Of a stretch of DNA of 64,000 bases, positions 1-8,389 are shown one piece after another (the first letter of the stretch is position 1; each line of letters starts with the position of its first letter). The stretch spans positions 1 to 64,000 of the forward strand of contig CANLUC010000002.1 of the NCBI GenBank assembly GCA_947494195.1, in the 5' to 3' direction. The notes under the pieces are model-generated. The model made no database searches, was not told the DNA's origin, and worked only from the letters and a program-made list of their open reading frames with translations. Source of the stretch: an uncultured Nesterenkonia sp. (GTDB lineage Bacteria > Actinomycetota > Actinomycetes > Actinomycetales > Micrococcaceae). Made by a program: the position numbers and the translations under genes.

Positions 1-47
1 GCTTCGGCACAGGTTCATCCTTCCAGGCCCCCCGCAGGCAAGCCAGA

Positions 48-248
48 TCAGATGTCACCTACTGGTGCGGCAGACCCCTTCTCGCCGAAGCTGCCGGTGC
101 TCTCCTGACCACCCTGCTGACCGACCTTGCTCGGGTCCGCGGCGTTCTTCTCGCCGAAGCTGCCGGTGCTCTCCTGGCCGCCCTTACTGGCCTGCTGCTC
201 GGTGTCGTTACGGTTGCCGAACTGTCCTGGGTTGTTCTGATCCGCCAT
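48..248 (-). CDS. KGG-repeat stress-induced hydrophilic protein
   Basis: A 66-residue, very hydrophilic protein rich in Gly, Gln, Asn, Ser and Lys, with two copies of a GGQESTGSFGEK unit and an N-terminal FGNRND version. This is the pattern of the small KGG/stress-induced (general stress, GsiB-like) proteins thought to act as hydrophilins. The ATG at 246-248 is chosen because AAGGAG lies six bases upstream; a longer reading frame in the same phase has no ribosome site and a non-family N-terminus. The exact role is unknown. Family assignment is fairly sure. Confidence 0.75.
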   Translation of the reverse strand: MADQNNPGQFGNRNDTEQQASKGGQESTGSFGEKNAADPSKVGQQGGQESTGSFGEKGSAAPVGDI

Positions 249-420
249 GACGATCTCCTTGCATATTGGTTCAGTCTCGTCTGAGACATGTGGACGAGGC
301 AGTGAGCCTCTTCTTGCCGTGCCAGTGGAATCCGGCTCAGAGAGTTCAGATTCCACTGGCACCCCGTCACGATCGACGCTGTGTGCCCGACCGCAACGTG
401 GATCTATAGTGCTGCGCCGT

Positions 421-930
421 TCACAGCTGTCGGGGCGAACGCTGGGCCCCGCGGTCCTCGACTCTGTGATCCTGGACACCACGGTTCTGAACGCCACGGG
501 GCAGGAAGGACAGAGCGACCATCGTCACGCCCAGGCCTAGGTGCAGCCAGTCGTCCGCGCTGTTCAGCGGCACGAAGTTCGCCATCGAGCTCTCCTCCAC
601 GAAGAGCCCGTAGAGCCATAGCCCGAGATAGATCACGCCGCCCCAGAGAAGGAAGTGCTTCGCTCCAGTCCCTGAGCGGGCCAAGGCCACCCCGACCACC
701 CCGTAGAGCAGATGCACGATGTTGTGCAGGGCCGAGACCTGGAAAATTCCCAGCAGCATCGCTTCGGAGCCGTGGCCGGCGAACTGCATGGTGTCGTAGC
801 TGGTCGTGATCCCGGGGATGAATCCAGCTACGCCCACTAGGAGGAATACCGCAGCGTAGGCCAGCGCGGCCCACTGAACTGCCGATTTCTCAGTCTTTCG
901 ACCCTGGATACGCGTCTCGGAAGTCGTCAT
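421..930 (-). CDS. DUF4383 family membrane protein
   Basis: About 169 residues with four predicted membrane helices (roughly residues 20-45, 65-85, 95-115 and 125-145), a short charged N-terminus and an Arg/Gln-rich C-terminal tail. The conserved HNIVHLLYG and SADDWLHLGLG stretches are typical of actinobacterial DUF4383 membrane proteins, whose function is not known. The ATG at 928-930 is preferred over a GTG seven codons earlier. It sits between a stress-type KGG gene and CBS proteins, so a part in stress physiology is plausible but only inferred. Confidence 0.75.
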   Translation of the reverse strand: MTTSETRIQGRKTEKSAVQWAALAYAAVFLLVGVAGFIPGITTSYDTMQFAGHGSEAMLLGIFQVSALHNIVHLLYGVVGVALARSGTGAKHFLLWGGVIYLGLWLYGLFVEESSMANFVPLNSADDWLHLGLGVTMVALSFLPRGVQNRGVQDHRVEDRGAQRSPRQL

Positions 931-999
931 CCTTGTCCCTTCTCTCTTCACTCGAAAGATCTTGCTTCTACACGTTCTTCTGGCGGTGCGTCGGGCTGC

Positions 1000-1416
1000 C
1001 TACTCGTAGGAGATGAGCTCCACCAGCTCACCGGCCCGGTCCTCCGGCATCGAACGGGCGATGTCGGCCTGGGTCAGCATGCCCACCAGCTCCTGGCCGT
1101 CGATGACCGGCAGACGCCGCACCTGGTGGGTGGTCATGGTGGCGATCGCCTCTTCGACGGTGTCGTCAGCGCCGATCGTCACCGGTTTGCCGCCACCGAG
1201 CTCGCGAGCTTTGACCTCTCGCGGGTCACGGCCCGCGGCGACGCATTCGCGGACGATGTCCCGGTCAGTGACCATGCCTTGAAGCCGGTCGTTCTCGCCG
1301 CAGATCGGCAAAGCCCCGACGCCGAGGTCCTTCATCATGCGGGCGGCTTCTTCCAGAGTCTGGTGTTCTCCGATGCACTCGGCGCCGGCGGTCATGATTT
1401 CGCGTGCTTTAGTCAT
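1000..1416 (-). CDS. CBS-pair domain protein
   Basis: A 138-residue stand-alone CBS pair. CBS1 covers about residues 5-60 (GVGALPICGENDRLQGMVTDRDI) and CBS2 about 70-130 (VRRLPVIDGQELVGMLTQADIA). The TDRDI and TQADI ends of the motifs are the usual adenosine-nucleotide binding positions. The ATG at 1414-1416 has AAGGAG upstream. Such proteins bind AMP/ATP-type ligands and are often induced by hypoxia or stress in actinobacteria (Hrp1-like). It may follow the three-gene CBS/STAS operon upstream on the same strand. Confidence 0.85.
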   Translation of the reverse strand: MTKAREIMTAGAECIGEHQTLEEAARMMKDLGVGALPICGENDRLQGMVTDRDIVRECVAAGRDPREVKARELGGGKPVTIGADDTVEEAIATMTTHQVRRLPVIDGQELVGMLTQADIARSMPEDRAGELVELISYE

Positions 1417-1466
1417 CTCAACTCCTTGATATCGGTGGGTTACTCGCGTCAAGAGTGGTTCAGGCA

Positions 1467-1943
1467 TTAACGGGTGTTTCCGGCGGGAGCCAGTTCCAGC
1501 GGGGGTCGCCGGTGGTCGGTCGAACGGGCTCGGTCGGCGAGTTCTTCGACGACGGCGCCGTCACGCTGGGCGCACCATTGGAAAACGTCGGTGGGGTGCA
1601 GCACTCCTACAGGCTCTTGGCCGGCGAAGATCACGACTGGTCTGACTCCGTGGTCCCGGTAGTACGACACACAGGCCTCTACTGGGTCTTCCGCATCGAG
1701 TAGTGCGGGCATCTGGGTCACTATGGCCGCGCAGCGTCGACGCGCCCACTCATGGGGGTGGGAGGCTTTAAAGGCACGGAGGTCTTCCCGAGTGAGGATT
1801 CCGAGGGGGCGGTCTCGCAGGTCTCGGATGATGACCATGTCACTCTGAGCGCGGGTCAGCGCCTGTTGCGCCGCTTCCACCGATTGGGTCTCGCACACCG
1901 AACACACCCACGGCCGTAAAAGGTCACCGATTCGCGTGGGCAT
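1467..1943 (-). CDS. Divergent CBS-domain protein
   Basis: A 158-residue protein with two recognisable but divergent CBS-like units (MVIIRDLRDRPLGILTREDL and VRPVVIFAGQEPVGVLHPTDVF). The preferred start is the ATG at 1941-1943, five bases after GGAGG. The upstream gene's stop lies at 1943-1945, so translation is probably coupled. Its second unit resembles the upstream gene product (GVRPLAVLNGWKPAGILYPDRVF), suggesting a local duplication. Its ligand is unknown. Confidence 0.65.
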   Translation of the reverse strand: MPTRIGDLLRPWVCSVCETQSVEAAQQALTRAQSDMVIIRDLRDRPLGILTREDLRAFKASHPHEWARRRCAAIVTQMPALLDAEDPVEACVSYYRDHGVRPVVIFAGQEPVGVLHPTDVFQWCAQRDGAVVEELADRARSTDHRRPPLELAPAGNTR

Positions 1944-2542
1944 CATTGCCTCCAATCTGGTCCAGGGCTGATTGAGTCGCTCAAACCTTCCCTCGTGCTC
2001 AATACCGACCCGGTGGGCATCGCATCAACGAACTCGGCCGCAGAAACCACCGGACTGGTGTCGTGCGTCGGCCAAGCCGTCCGCGTGGACACGGATCGCT
2101 TGTCAGTGGGCTGTCCCAGGGAGGCCGCTGGCGTAGCCGGGGCGAGGCGGGTGAAGCGCAAATGCGGCTGTTCCAGACACCACAAGAACACCCGGTCTGG
2201 GTAGAGAATCCCTGCCGGTTTCCAGCCGTTAAGCACCGCCAATGGTCGGACCCCTTCTGTGCGGTACCGCCACAGCACACCCTCTACCGACTGCTCCGCC
2301 CGCAGAAAATCCGCTCCGCCGGAGCACGCGTCAGCGCATGAGCTTTTGGTCCACGTCCTGGGGTGTTCTGCTGCCGTTGCGGCAAGGTTCTCCTCGGTCA
2401 GCACCCCCACAGTGAGACCAGCGGGGTCAACCACCACAAGGGTCGCATCCGAGCCTCGAAGCAGGATCGCGGCGTCACCGAGAGGTTGTGTCGAGACCAG
2501 CGTGTGCTCCACCGGGGACATCAGCTCAGCCACACAGCTCAT
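1943..2542 (-). CDS. Degenerate CBS-like protein, paralogue of the next gene
   Basis: A 199-residue protein whose first 130 residues follow the same plan as the downstream CBS protein: an N-terminal unit ending GVLTEENLAA, a Cys-bearing middle, and a second unit ending AGILYPDRVFLWC. The C-terminal 65 residues have no recognised domain. It overlaps the STAS gene by four bases (ATGA) and the downstream CBS gene at its stop, so the three form one translationally coupled operon. CBS homology is weak but supported by the paralogue. Confidence 0.5.
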   Translation of the reverse strand: MSCVAELMSPVEHTLVSTQPLGDAAILLRGSDATLVVVDPAGLTVGVLTEENLAATAAEHPRTWTKSSCADACSGGADFLRAEQSVEGVLWRYRTEGVRPLAVLNGWKPAGILYPDRVFLWCLEQPHLRFTRLAPATPAASLGQPTDKRSVSTRTAWPTHDTSPVVSAAEFVDAMPTGSVLSTREGLSDSISPGPDWRQ

Positions 2543-2841
2543 GCGCTCACCGCCTGGCAGTCACACGGAAGCGCCGGCAGCGACGTCGTGATCCTCGGCA
2601 GACCCGCCCTGGCCCGCAGCTGATCGATGTAGAGCTCCAGGGCTGCCAGTCCGACCGGGTCAAGGTGCGAAAGATTTTCCAGATCCACGACGAGATCCGG
2701 GCAACACATGAATGCGGCACCGCGGTCCAGGATTTCGGTGATCGAGGAGACCGTGTCCAGGGTCAGGCAGCCCAGCACCTGCAGACGTATAGGCCCGGCG
2801 AGGCCGGCGGCGTCAATGACAACGCGAGAAGAATGCTCCAC
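2539..2841 (-). CDS. STAS-domain protein (anti-sigma factor antagonist-like)
   Basis: About 100 residues forming a STAS fold. The central stretch (LVVDLENLSHLDPVGLAALELY) is the phospho-acceptor loop region of SpoIIAA/RsbV proteins, with SHLDPVG in place of the usual DSxGL signature; the normally phosphorylated Ser is therefore displaced or missing. I chose GTG at 2839-2841, which has AGGA eight bases upstream, over a TTG start nine codons earlier. It heads the STAS-CBS-CBS operon and diverges from the GAF-ANTAR gene, consistent with a stress-signalling module. Confidence 0.65.
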   Translation of the reverse strand: MEHSSRVVIDAAGLAGPIRLQVLGCLTLDTVSSITEILDRGAAFMCCPDLVVDLENLSHLDPVGLAALELYIDQLRARAGLPRITTSLPALPCDCQAVSA

Positions 2842-3042
2842 GAGGACAGTCCTTGAGAAGAGAATCAAGTGCCCGTGGCCTGAGCAATGTCTAAGCTAGC
2901 GGACCCGTCGTCGAACTGTAAAGGCCCTGGAAACAAGCTAAGCGGATCCCCAAAGTCGGCGTGGGACCGGGTTGTGCCGTAGGGTCGGGCACAAGCTGTC
3001 CCCGATTTGGAGGCAGCCCCCCCATTCAGGACGGAGCCTGCC

Positions 3043-3774
3043 ATGGCTACCGCCGATTCCCCCCGGGGTTTTTCTGCTGAACTCCACCAGGTCCTCCTCG
3101 ACGACGAGGACATCTCCCGGGTCTTGAACTCGATCACCCAGCTCGCCGCCGAGCATCTCTCGGTGGACCGCAGAGTGCTCTGCGGCATCGTACTGAACCG
3201 TGACCGAAAGAACATCGTCGTCGCCAGCAGCTCCGCCGAGGCCGAGCAGATGGACGAAGTCCAAGCCGGATTCGATGAAGGACCGTGCCTGGAGGCCCAG
3301 CGCACCAACACCCTGATCAGGGTTCCTGATGTTGAGTATGAGACCAGGTGGCCCCAATACATGGCTGAGGTCCGTGCCCATGGGCTGCGCAGCGTCCTGG
3401 CCGTCCCCCTGGGACTGGATGGCACGGCCAGTGCAGCCATCAATTTCTACACCGTCGAGCCCGGCGCCTTCCACGACGAGGACGGCGAATCAGCCCAGCG
3501 ATACGCCGAAGTCGCCTCTGTCGTCCTCGGGATCGCGCTGCGGATCGCTACCCACGCAGAGACTGCGGAAGACCGACGGCTCGCGATGGAATCCCGCACT
3601 GCGATTGATCTCGCGGCGGGCATCATCATGGGCCAGAACCGGTGCAGCCAAGACGAAGCGATGACCATCCTGAAGAGCGCGTCGAATCACCGCAACATCA
3701 AGCTACGGACCCTGGCTGAGCAGATCATCTCCTCCGCCGGGCACGGGCCAGCTGCAACGAACTTCGAGTCATAG
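3043..3774 (+). CDS. GAF and ANTAR domain transcription antiterminator
   Basis: A 243-residue protein: GAF sensor domain at about residues 20-165 and an ANTAR RNA-binding domain at about 180-235 (AAGIIMGQNRCSQDEAMTIL). ANTAR proteins bind dual hairpins in nascent RNA and prevent termination; GAF-ANTAR fusions are common in actinobacteria and respond to small ligands or redox state. The ATG at 3043 follows GGAGCCTGCC; a TTG twelve codons earlier is less likely. It diverges from the STAS/CBS operon. Its RNA target is not evident in the window. Confidence 0.88.
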   Translation: MATADSPRGFSAELHQVLLDDEDISRVLNSITQLAAEHLSVDRRVLCGIVLNRDRKNIVVASSSAEAEQMDEVQAGFDEGPCLEAQRTNTLIRVPDVEYETRWPQYMAEVRAHGLRSVLAVPLGLDGTASAAINFYTVEPGAFHDEDGESAQRYAEVASVVLGIALRIATHAETAEDRRLAMESRTAIDLAAGIIMGQNRCSQDEAMTILKSASNHRNIKLRTLAEQIISSAGHGPAATNFES

Positions 3775-3790
3775 CCCACTCGCATGTGCA

Positions 3791-3820
3791 CCCCGCCCGA
3801 GAATTAGTTCTCCGGCGGGG
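3791..3820. terminator. Bidirectional hairpin terminator
   Basis: An inverted repeat with 13-base arms (3791-3803 and 3808-3820, one mismatch) and a four-base loop sits between the convergent GAF-ANTAR gene and the small hypothetical gene. It lacks a strong T tract. Confidence 0.6.
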
Positions 3821-3861
3821 TCACGAACAAAGTTTCCTCAGCTCGGTGAGTTAGGGGTCTT

Positions 3862-4104
3862 CTAGGGACTCCACGTCAGCTCTCGGACGGCCAGCCCAGG
3901 GAGTCCTGTGGTCCGCTGCACGTGGATCTCTGCGGCCTGTATCGCCGTCGCCGACGACGGGGCGTAGAGCGAGACCACAACAACATCTTCTCCGTGCATC
4001 TCATAGTGGGCGATGGCTCCCCACCGCTTAGATCGCAGTTCCGCGAACTCCTGCGCCTTGAGACCGCGGCCAAGGCGCACAGCTACGTGATATTTCGACT
4101 GCAT
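3862..4104 (-). CDS. Small hypothetical protein
   Basis: An 80-residue soluble protein starting MQSKYHVAVRLGRGLKAQEF. The ATG at 4102-4104 is preceded by GAGAGG. No family is recognised. Codon use is normal for the region, and it ends just after the shared hairpin. The longer in-frame upstream extension has no ribosome site and looks non-coding. Confidence 0.45.
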   Translation of the reverse strand: MQSKYHVAVRLGRGLKAQEFAELRSKRWGAIAHYEMHGEDVVVVSLYAPSSATAIQAAEIHVQRTTGLPGLAVRELTWSP

Positions 4105-4940
4105 CGTGTGCCTCTCACAGCATCCGAGATGAATACACCGGACAGTTGCCACACCAACGCAGCCATCCTTCTGCGGCCCGGGCATATATAGCGTCGCCAC
4201 GAAGATGGTTCCAGACCGTCCTCCGGGACAGATCCAAGGAAACAGAAAAACCATCAGGGGCAGAAACACCGTCGCCGGCGTCGTGGGGGAAAGAATGCGG
4301 AATCTTCATAGCGGGACCTCGAGGGCAGAAGTTCAAATACCCGGGGCTAGAGCTGTGAGTAAGCTTAGCGGCCTCCAGAGCGGACGCCAGTCTCCAAAAG
4401 CACCCATTTACTTAGACCTGGGGCGGCGGCTTCGGGCGCCGTCGATGGCAACAGGCATTTCTTAGAGTGCCAGCCGAACCGCCAGTCTCGACTCGATGGG
4501 GCCTTCTTGGTCCAAGGACGCTGCTCATGAAGCGAAGCCTTGACTCTGTGAACCCGTCCTTGCGCGTCGCTCAGGTTATCCATCCCACCTGAGGACTTCG
4601 AAGCCCCTCAACAGGAACGACTTACTCCCCCATGGTCTACCTGCGCACCGGGAAGGACCGACTCCAAGCGCGCGTAAGCCGATCGGTTTACGGGCCTTTA
4701 GTCGGGCAGGTATACGGGCACCGAGCCCCCCACACTTGCGCCACGTGTCCGCTTAGGGGCCAGGGCCTCCAAGCGAGGACCGGACCAGCGCAACCGGAAA
4801 CGCCGGCCCGGAAGGACTTTAAGAGCCCTACTGACAACCAGTCGGTGTGTGTTCCGCTGCTTCAGTAGGCACCTGGACTGCTCCGCTCCAGTCCCGGGTG
4901 CATGACTTCGCCTCTAGTCTAACCGTTACCTCAACGTGAC
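4105..4940. other. Long gene-poor region
   Basis: About 830 bases without a supported gene. The reading frames present are short, lack ribosome sites and show no known family. The second half leads into the promoter of the NlpC/P60 gene. I see no tRNA, insertion sequence or clear riboswitch in it. Confidence 0.5.
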
Positions 4941-4943
4941 ATT

Positions 4944-4960
4944 TGTTATCGATCTGTTAT
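4944..4960 (+). promoter_or_regulatory. TGTTAT direct repeat in promoter of wall hydrolase gene
   Basis: Two direct TGTTAT copies (4944-4949 and 4955-4960), eleven bases apart, lie about 200 bases upstream of the chosen start of the NlpC/P60 gene, in an AT-rich island. Spacing of one helical turn fits a response-regulator site. MtrA control of wall hydrolases is known in actinobacteria, but the assignment here is inference. The second copy may overlap a -10 element (TATAAC). Confidence 0.4.
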
Positions 4961-5164
4961 AACGTCGTAGTCGTGCCTGTGGCTGATGTCCGAAGCCGCA
5001 TCGCCTCCGTCAGATCTCTTCCTGCCGCTGACCGGAGCTATTCCAAAACTACCGCTAGGCAGGTGCGGGGCACCGCGGTCGATCGTGACCTGAAGAACGT
5101 GAGCTTCCCGGCTCACGCTTCACGCCAGGCGGTCCCGCAACTACAGGGAGAGGTTTCCAGAGAA

Positions 5165-6121
5165 GTGACAGACGTGACTTTCGTCTCACGCCGTGACCGG
5201 CGCCGGCAGGCCAAGCCCTCGTTGGCGAAGGCCGTGGCCTTCAACGCCGGCACCGTCGGACGAGGTGCGGCAGCCGCCGTCGCCGTATCCGGCCTCGTGA
5301 TCTCCTCCGGGGTCGCCGCGCATGCCGGCACCGACATCAGCACCCCTGAGGTCTCCTCCGTGGACGCAACCGCATCCGGTCTCAGCGTGGAGCGCGCCAG
5401 CACCACCTCCGCGGTGGCTGTGACCGCATCCAGCGAGGTCGAGCTCAGCTTCGACCGCCCAGCGGTCACCTCCACCCCGGCACCAGATCCAGAACCAGCA
5501 CCCGAGCCCCCACCGGAGCCCGCTCCAGTGCTGGAAGAGGTCCAGGAAGCCGTTCCCGCCTCCCTGCCGGTCCAGCCAGAATCCCCCGCGGAGCAGACAG
5601 AGCCCGCTCCGCACCAGCAGACCAGCACTCCCGATCACGGCGGCCACAACGGCCAGGCCCCTCACAGCCACGACAGCCAGACCTGGCAGGCCGACACCAG
5701 CCAGCAGGCCCAGGGCAACACCCAGGTCGCCTCCACCGCACCCGCCCAGGAAGAGGCTCCAGCCTCCAGCAGCGGCGGCAATGGGTCGATCGTAGCCGCC
5801 GCCTACGCAGGCCTCGGCAACCCCTACTCCTACGGCGGCACCTCACCTTCTTCGGGTTGGGACTGCTCCGGTTTCATCAACTGGGCCTACAACCAGGCTG
5901 GGGTCTCCCTGCCACGCACCACTTACGGCATGATGGCTTCGATGCGTCAGGTCTCTTCGCCTTCGCCGGGTGACATCGTCATCCAAAACGGTGGCAGCCA
6001 CGCCGCCATCTACGTGGGTAATGGCCAGCTCATCGGTGCGAACAACCCTGAGCAGGGCACTAAAATGTACTCCGCTGACTCCCCGTACTGGTCCACCACC
6101 ATGTACCTCAGCGCCAACTGA
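5165..6121 (+). CDS. Secreted NlpC/P60 peptidoglycan hydrolase
   Basis: About 318 residues: basic N-terminus, one membrane/signal helix (about 27-60, ending GVAAHAG), a Pro/Glu/Gln-rich low-complexity wall linker (about 95-205), and a C-terminal NlpC/P60 domain from about 210. The catalytic Cys is in WDCSGF and the His in SHAAIYVG. It should cleave peptide cross-links of peptidoglycan, D-Glu to diamino acid, outside the cell. The frame is open back to 4943, but that part overlaps the promoter-like repeats. GTG at 5165, eleven bases after GGGAGAGG, is chosen; GTG at 5174 is possible. A roughly 200-base leader would result. Confidence 0.8.
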   Translation: MTDVTFVSRRDRRRQAKPSLAKAVAFNAGTVGRGAAAAVAVSGLVISSGVAAHAGTDISTPEVSSVDATASGLSVERASTTSAVAVTASSEVELSFDRPAVTSTPAPDPEPAPEPPPEPAPVLEEVQEAVPASLPVQPESPAEQTEPAPHQQTSTPDHGGHNGQAPHSHDSQTWQADTSQQAQGNTQVASTAPAQEEAPASSSGGNGSIVAAAYAGLGNPYSYGGTSPSSGWDCSGFINWAYNQAGVSLPRTTYGMMASMRQVSSPSPGDIVIQNGGSHAAIYVGNGQLIGANNPEQGTKMYSADSPYWSTTMYLSAN

Positions 6122-6148
6122 GACCTCAGCACTGAATAAGCCTCGGCC

Positions 6149-6182
6149 GCAGTGCACGATCCGACAACGGGTCGTGCACTGC
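6149..6182 (+). terminator. Hairpin terminator after the NlpC/P60 gene
   Basis: Perfect 11-base arms, GCAGTGCACGA (6149-6159) and its complement (6172-6182), with a 12-base loop, start 27 bases after the stop. They are followed by AGCTTCTTC, a weak T-rich tail. Confidence 0.75.
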
Positions 6183-6556
6183 AGCTTCTTCAGGCCCAGA
6201 GGCGCTCGAACCCCGACGCGCGGACGGTCGGAGTGCGCGCCGCGCGCGAAACGCATCCTCCTGCGGGACTCCATGCCGACTCGCACCAGCGGCGAACGTG
6301 ACACATATACATTGCATGCTGCGGGGAAGCGACCGCGCACCCTATTGCCCCAGAACCGTGTCAAGCTCTGAGGCCGGGGCAACAGATGTAGGGGACCGAA
6401 ACCTTTCGTTCTCGCGACGCTCTACGATGGGCTGGATATTCGCTTCGCTGGGTCCGTCTTCCCGGGCGTCACTGCCGAAGAGAGCAGGTCCGCCACTATG
6501 CGCAACGGACCACGTCCATGGAGCAGAAACCTACGCCTTCCTGAGGGAGACGCATC
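6183..6556. other. Intergenic region upstream of the GGT lipoprotein gene
   Basis: About 370 bases. No gene is supported; it presumably contains the promoter of the following gene, but no convincing -35/-10 pair was identified. Confidence 0.4.
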
Positions 6557-8272
6557 ATGCAGCCACAGACCGCCGGATCGAACACCGCTGGAATCAGTCG
6601 TATAGGACGCACCGCCACCCTTCTCGCGACGCTGGGGCTCATTGCCTCCTGCGGCGGCGAAGAACCACCACCGCCGCCCGCCACGGCGGAACCCGAGGAG
6701 CCCACCAGCAGCCCTGAACCAGTAGAGGACGTGCTAGACGAACAGGGCGTCAGCGCCGGGCACCCCCTGGCCGTAGAGGCTGGTGAGCAGGTCCTGGCCG
6801 AAGGCGGGAACTCCGTGGACGCCGCCATCGCCACCGCGTTCGCTATGACGGTGGTCGAGCCCTTCGCCTCAAGTGTCGGCGGCGGTGGCTCCGTGGTCAT
6901 CGCAGGACAAGCGGGTGACCCGTTGTTCTATGACTACCGGGAACAGGTGGGTGTGGACGGCGAGATCCCTGAATCTGGCATCGGTGTCCCCGGGTTCGTC
7001 GCCGGCATGGGCCGGCTCCACGAGGACCACGGCAGCCTCGAATGGGAACGGTTGATCCAGCCGGCCCAGCAGCTGGCCTCCGAAGGCTTCGAGGTCTATG
7101 ACTTCCTCGCAACCCGTATGACCGAAGACCTCGGACCCGAAGCGATCGAGGGAGTCGAGCCCTTCGAAGTCGATGGTCAACCGGTCCAGACCGGTGAACA
7201 GCTGGTTCAGACAGAGCTGGCCGAGACGCTGGGGACGATCGCCGAGGAGGGCTGGGAGGCGTTCTACACCGGCAGCCTGACCTCTGACCTGACGGCGGTC
7301 GAGGGTCTAGATGAACAGACTCTGGCCGATTACGAGGTCACGCTCTCGGATCCGGTCTCTGGCGAGTTCGGAGACTACGGCGTGCTCGCCGCCGCCCCGG
7401 CGCTCCCAGGTGTCACCCTGATCCAGATGCTGCAGGTCGCCGAGGCCCAGGGCATCGCGGAGATGGAGCCCGACTCCGCCGAATACATCGAAACCCTCTC
7501 CCAGGCCTGGCTAGTCGCCGAGGAGACCGTGCTCACTGAACTGGGTGACCCTCGTTTCGTCGAGGTGCCGGTGGAAGAGATCACGGATCAGCAAGCAAAT
7601 ACCGAGATCGACCTCTCCGCGATGTCGACCCCGCAGCAGCAGGGCGCGGAGCAGGCAACCAGCTTGGCGGCAGAACACCAGAGCACGATCAACGGCCGCG
7701 CCCCCACAGATGCCAACACCACCCACATCTCCGTAATGGACGACGAGGGCATCATGGTCTCGATGACCAACACGCTGACCAACTTTTGGGGTGCCGGTGA
7801 GGCGACCAACGGGTTCTTCCTGAATAACCAGCTCAGTCGCTTCGAAGCCTTGGACTCTCCGGCCAACCAGCCCGAACCCGGCCGCCGCTCGGTCACCTGG
7901 TCCATGCCGACCATCATCACCGACGAACAGCAGCGCCCGGTGCTGGGCATCGGGACTCCTGGTGGCAATCAGATCCTCAACATCATGGGCACGGTGCTCA
8001 CACAGTGGGGTCTGCAGGACGCCTCCCTGCAAGACGCGGTAAACGGTCTGCGCTTCCGGCTCCTCGAAGAGGATGAACTGCTCGTCATCGATGATCAGCC
8101 AGACGAGCAAACTGCACAGGAGCTTGCAGAGCTCGGATGGGAGCTGCAGGTCTGGCCCGATGAGTGGGGTGGCTTCGGCTCAGTCCAAGCACTCGAGGTG
8201 GACTACGAAACTGGCGAAATCACCGGGGCCACCGATGACCGCAGGGTCGGCACCTACACGGTGTTGGAATGA
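6557..8272 (+). CDS. Gamma-glutamyltransferase-family lipoprotein
   Basis: A 571-residue GGT-fold N-terminal-nucleophile hydrolase. Residues 1-32 are a lipoprotein signal ending LIASC, followed by a Pro/Glu-rich tether, so the enzyme should sit on the outer face of the membrane. GNSVDAAIATAFAM (about 86-99) is a GGT signature. The autoprocessing nucleophile is Thr388 in the NTTHIS motif. The protein is strongly acidic, suggesting salt adaptation. Expected role: extracellular hydrolysis or transfer of gamma-glutamyl groups, from glutathione-like thiols or polyglutamate (CapD-like); the substrate is unknown. Start ATG follows GAGGGAGACGCATC. Confidence 0.88.
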   Translation: MQPQTAGSNTAGISRIGRTATLLATLGLIASCGGEEPPPPPATAEPEEPTSSPEPVEDVLDEQGVSAGHPLAVEAGEQVLAEGGNSVDAAIATAFAMTVVEPFASSVGGGGSVVIAGQAGDPLFYDYREQVGVDGEIPESGIGVPGFVAGMGRLHEDHGSLEWERLIQPAQQLASEGFEVYDFLATRMTEDLGPEAIEGVEPFEVDGQPVQTGEQLVQTELAETLGTIAEEGWEAFYTGSLTSDLTAVEGLDEQTLADYEVTLSDPVSGEFGDYGVLAAAPALPGVTLIQMLQVAEAQGIAEMEPDSAEYIETLSQAWLVAEETVLTELGDPRFVEVPVEEITDQQANTEIDLSAMSTPQQQGAEQATSLAAEHQSTINGRAPTDANTTHISVMDDEGIMVSMTNTLTNFWGAGEATNGFFLNNQLSRFEALDSPANQPEPGRRSVTWSMPTIITDEQQRPVLGIGTPGGNQILNIMGTVLTQWGLQDASLQDAVNGLRFRLLEEDELLVIDDQPDEQTAQELAELGWELQVWPDEWGGFGSVQALEVDYETGEITGATDDRRVGTYTVLE

Positions 8273-8389
8273 GTTGCGTTCCAGAGTCCGAATACCCGGT
8301 CGAGGTGGTGCTTTTACTCGTTTTCACCCGACAACGAGGAGATCTCCGCAGCTGAGGTGCTGGAAGGCCCCTAATCTAGGATCAGGATC

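Noticed and set aside
4620-5164. c-di-AMP riboswitch before the NlpC/P60 gene
   Set aside because: Position and length fit, but the conserved blocks could not be matched by eye, so it is kept only as a question.
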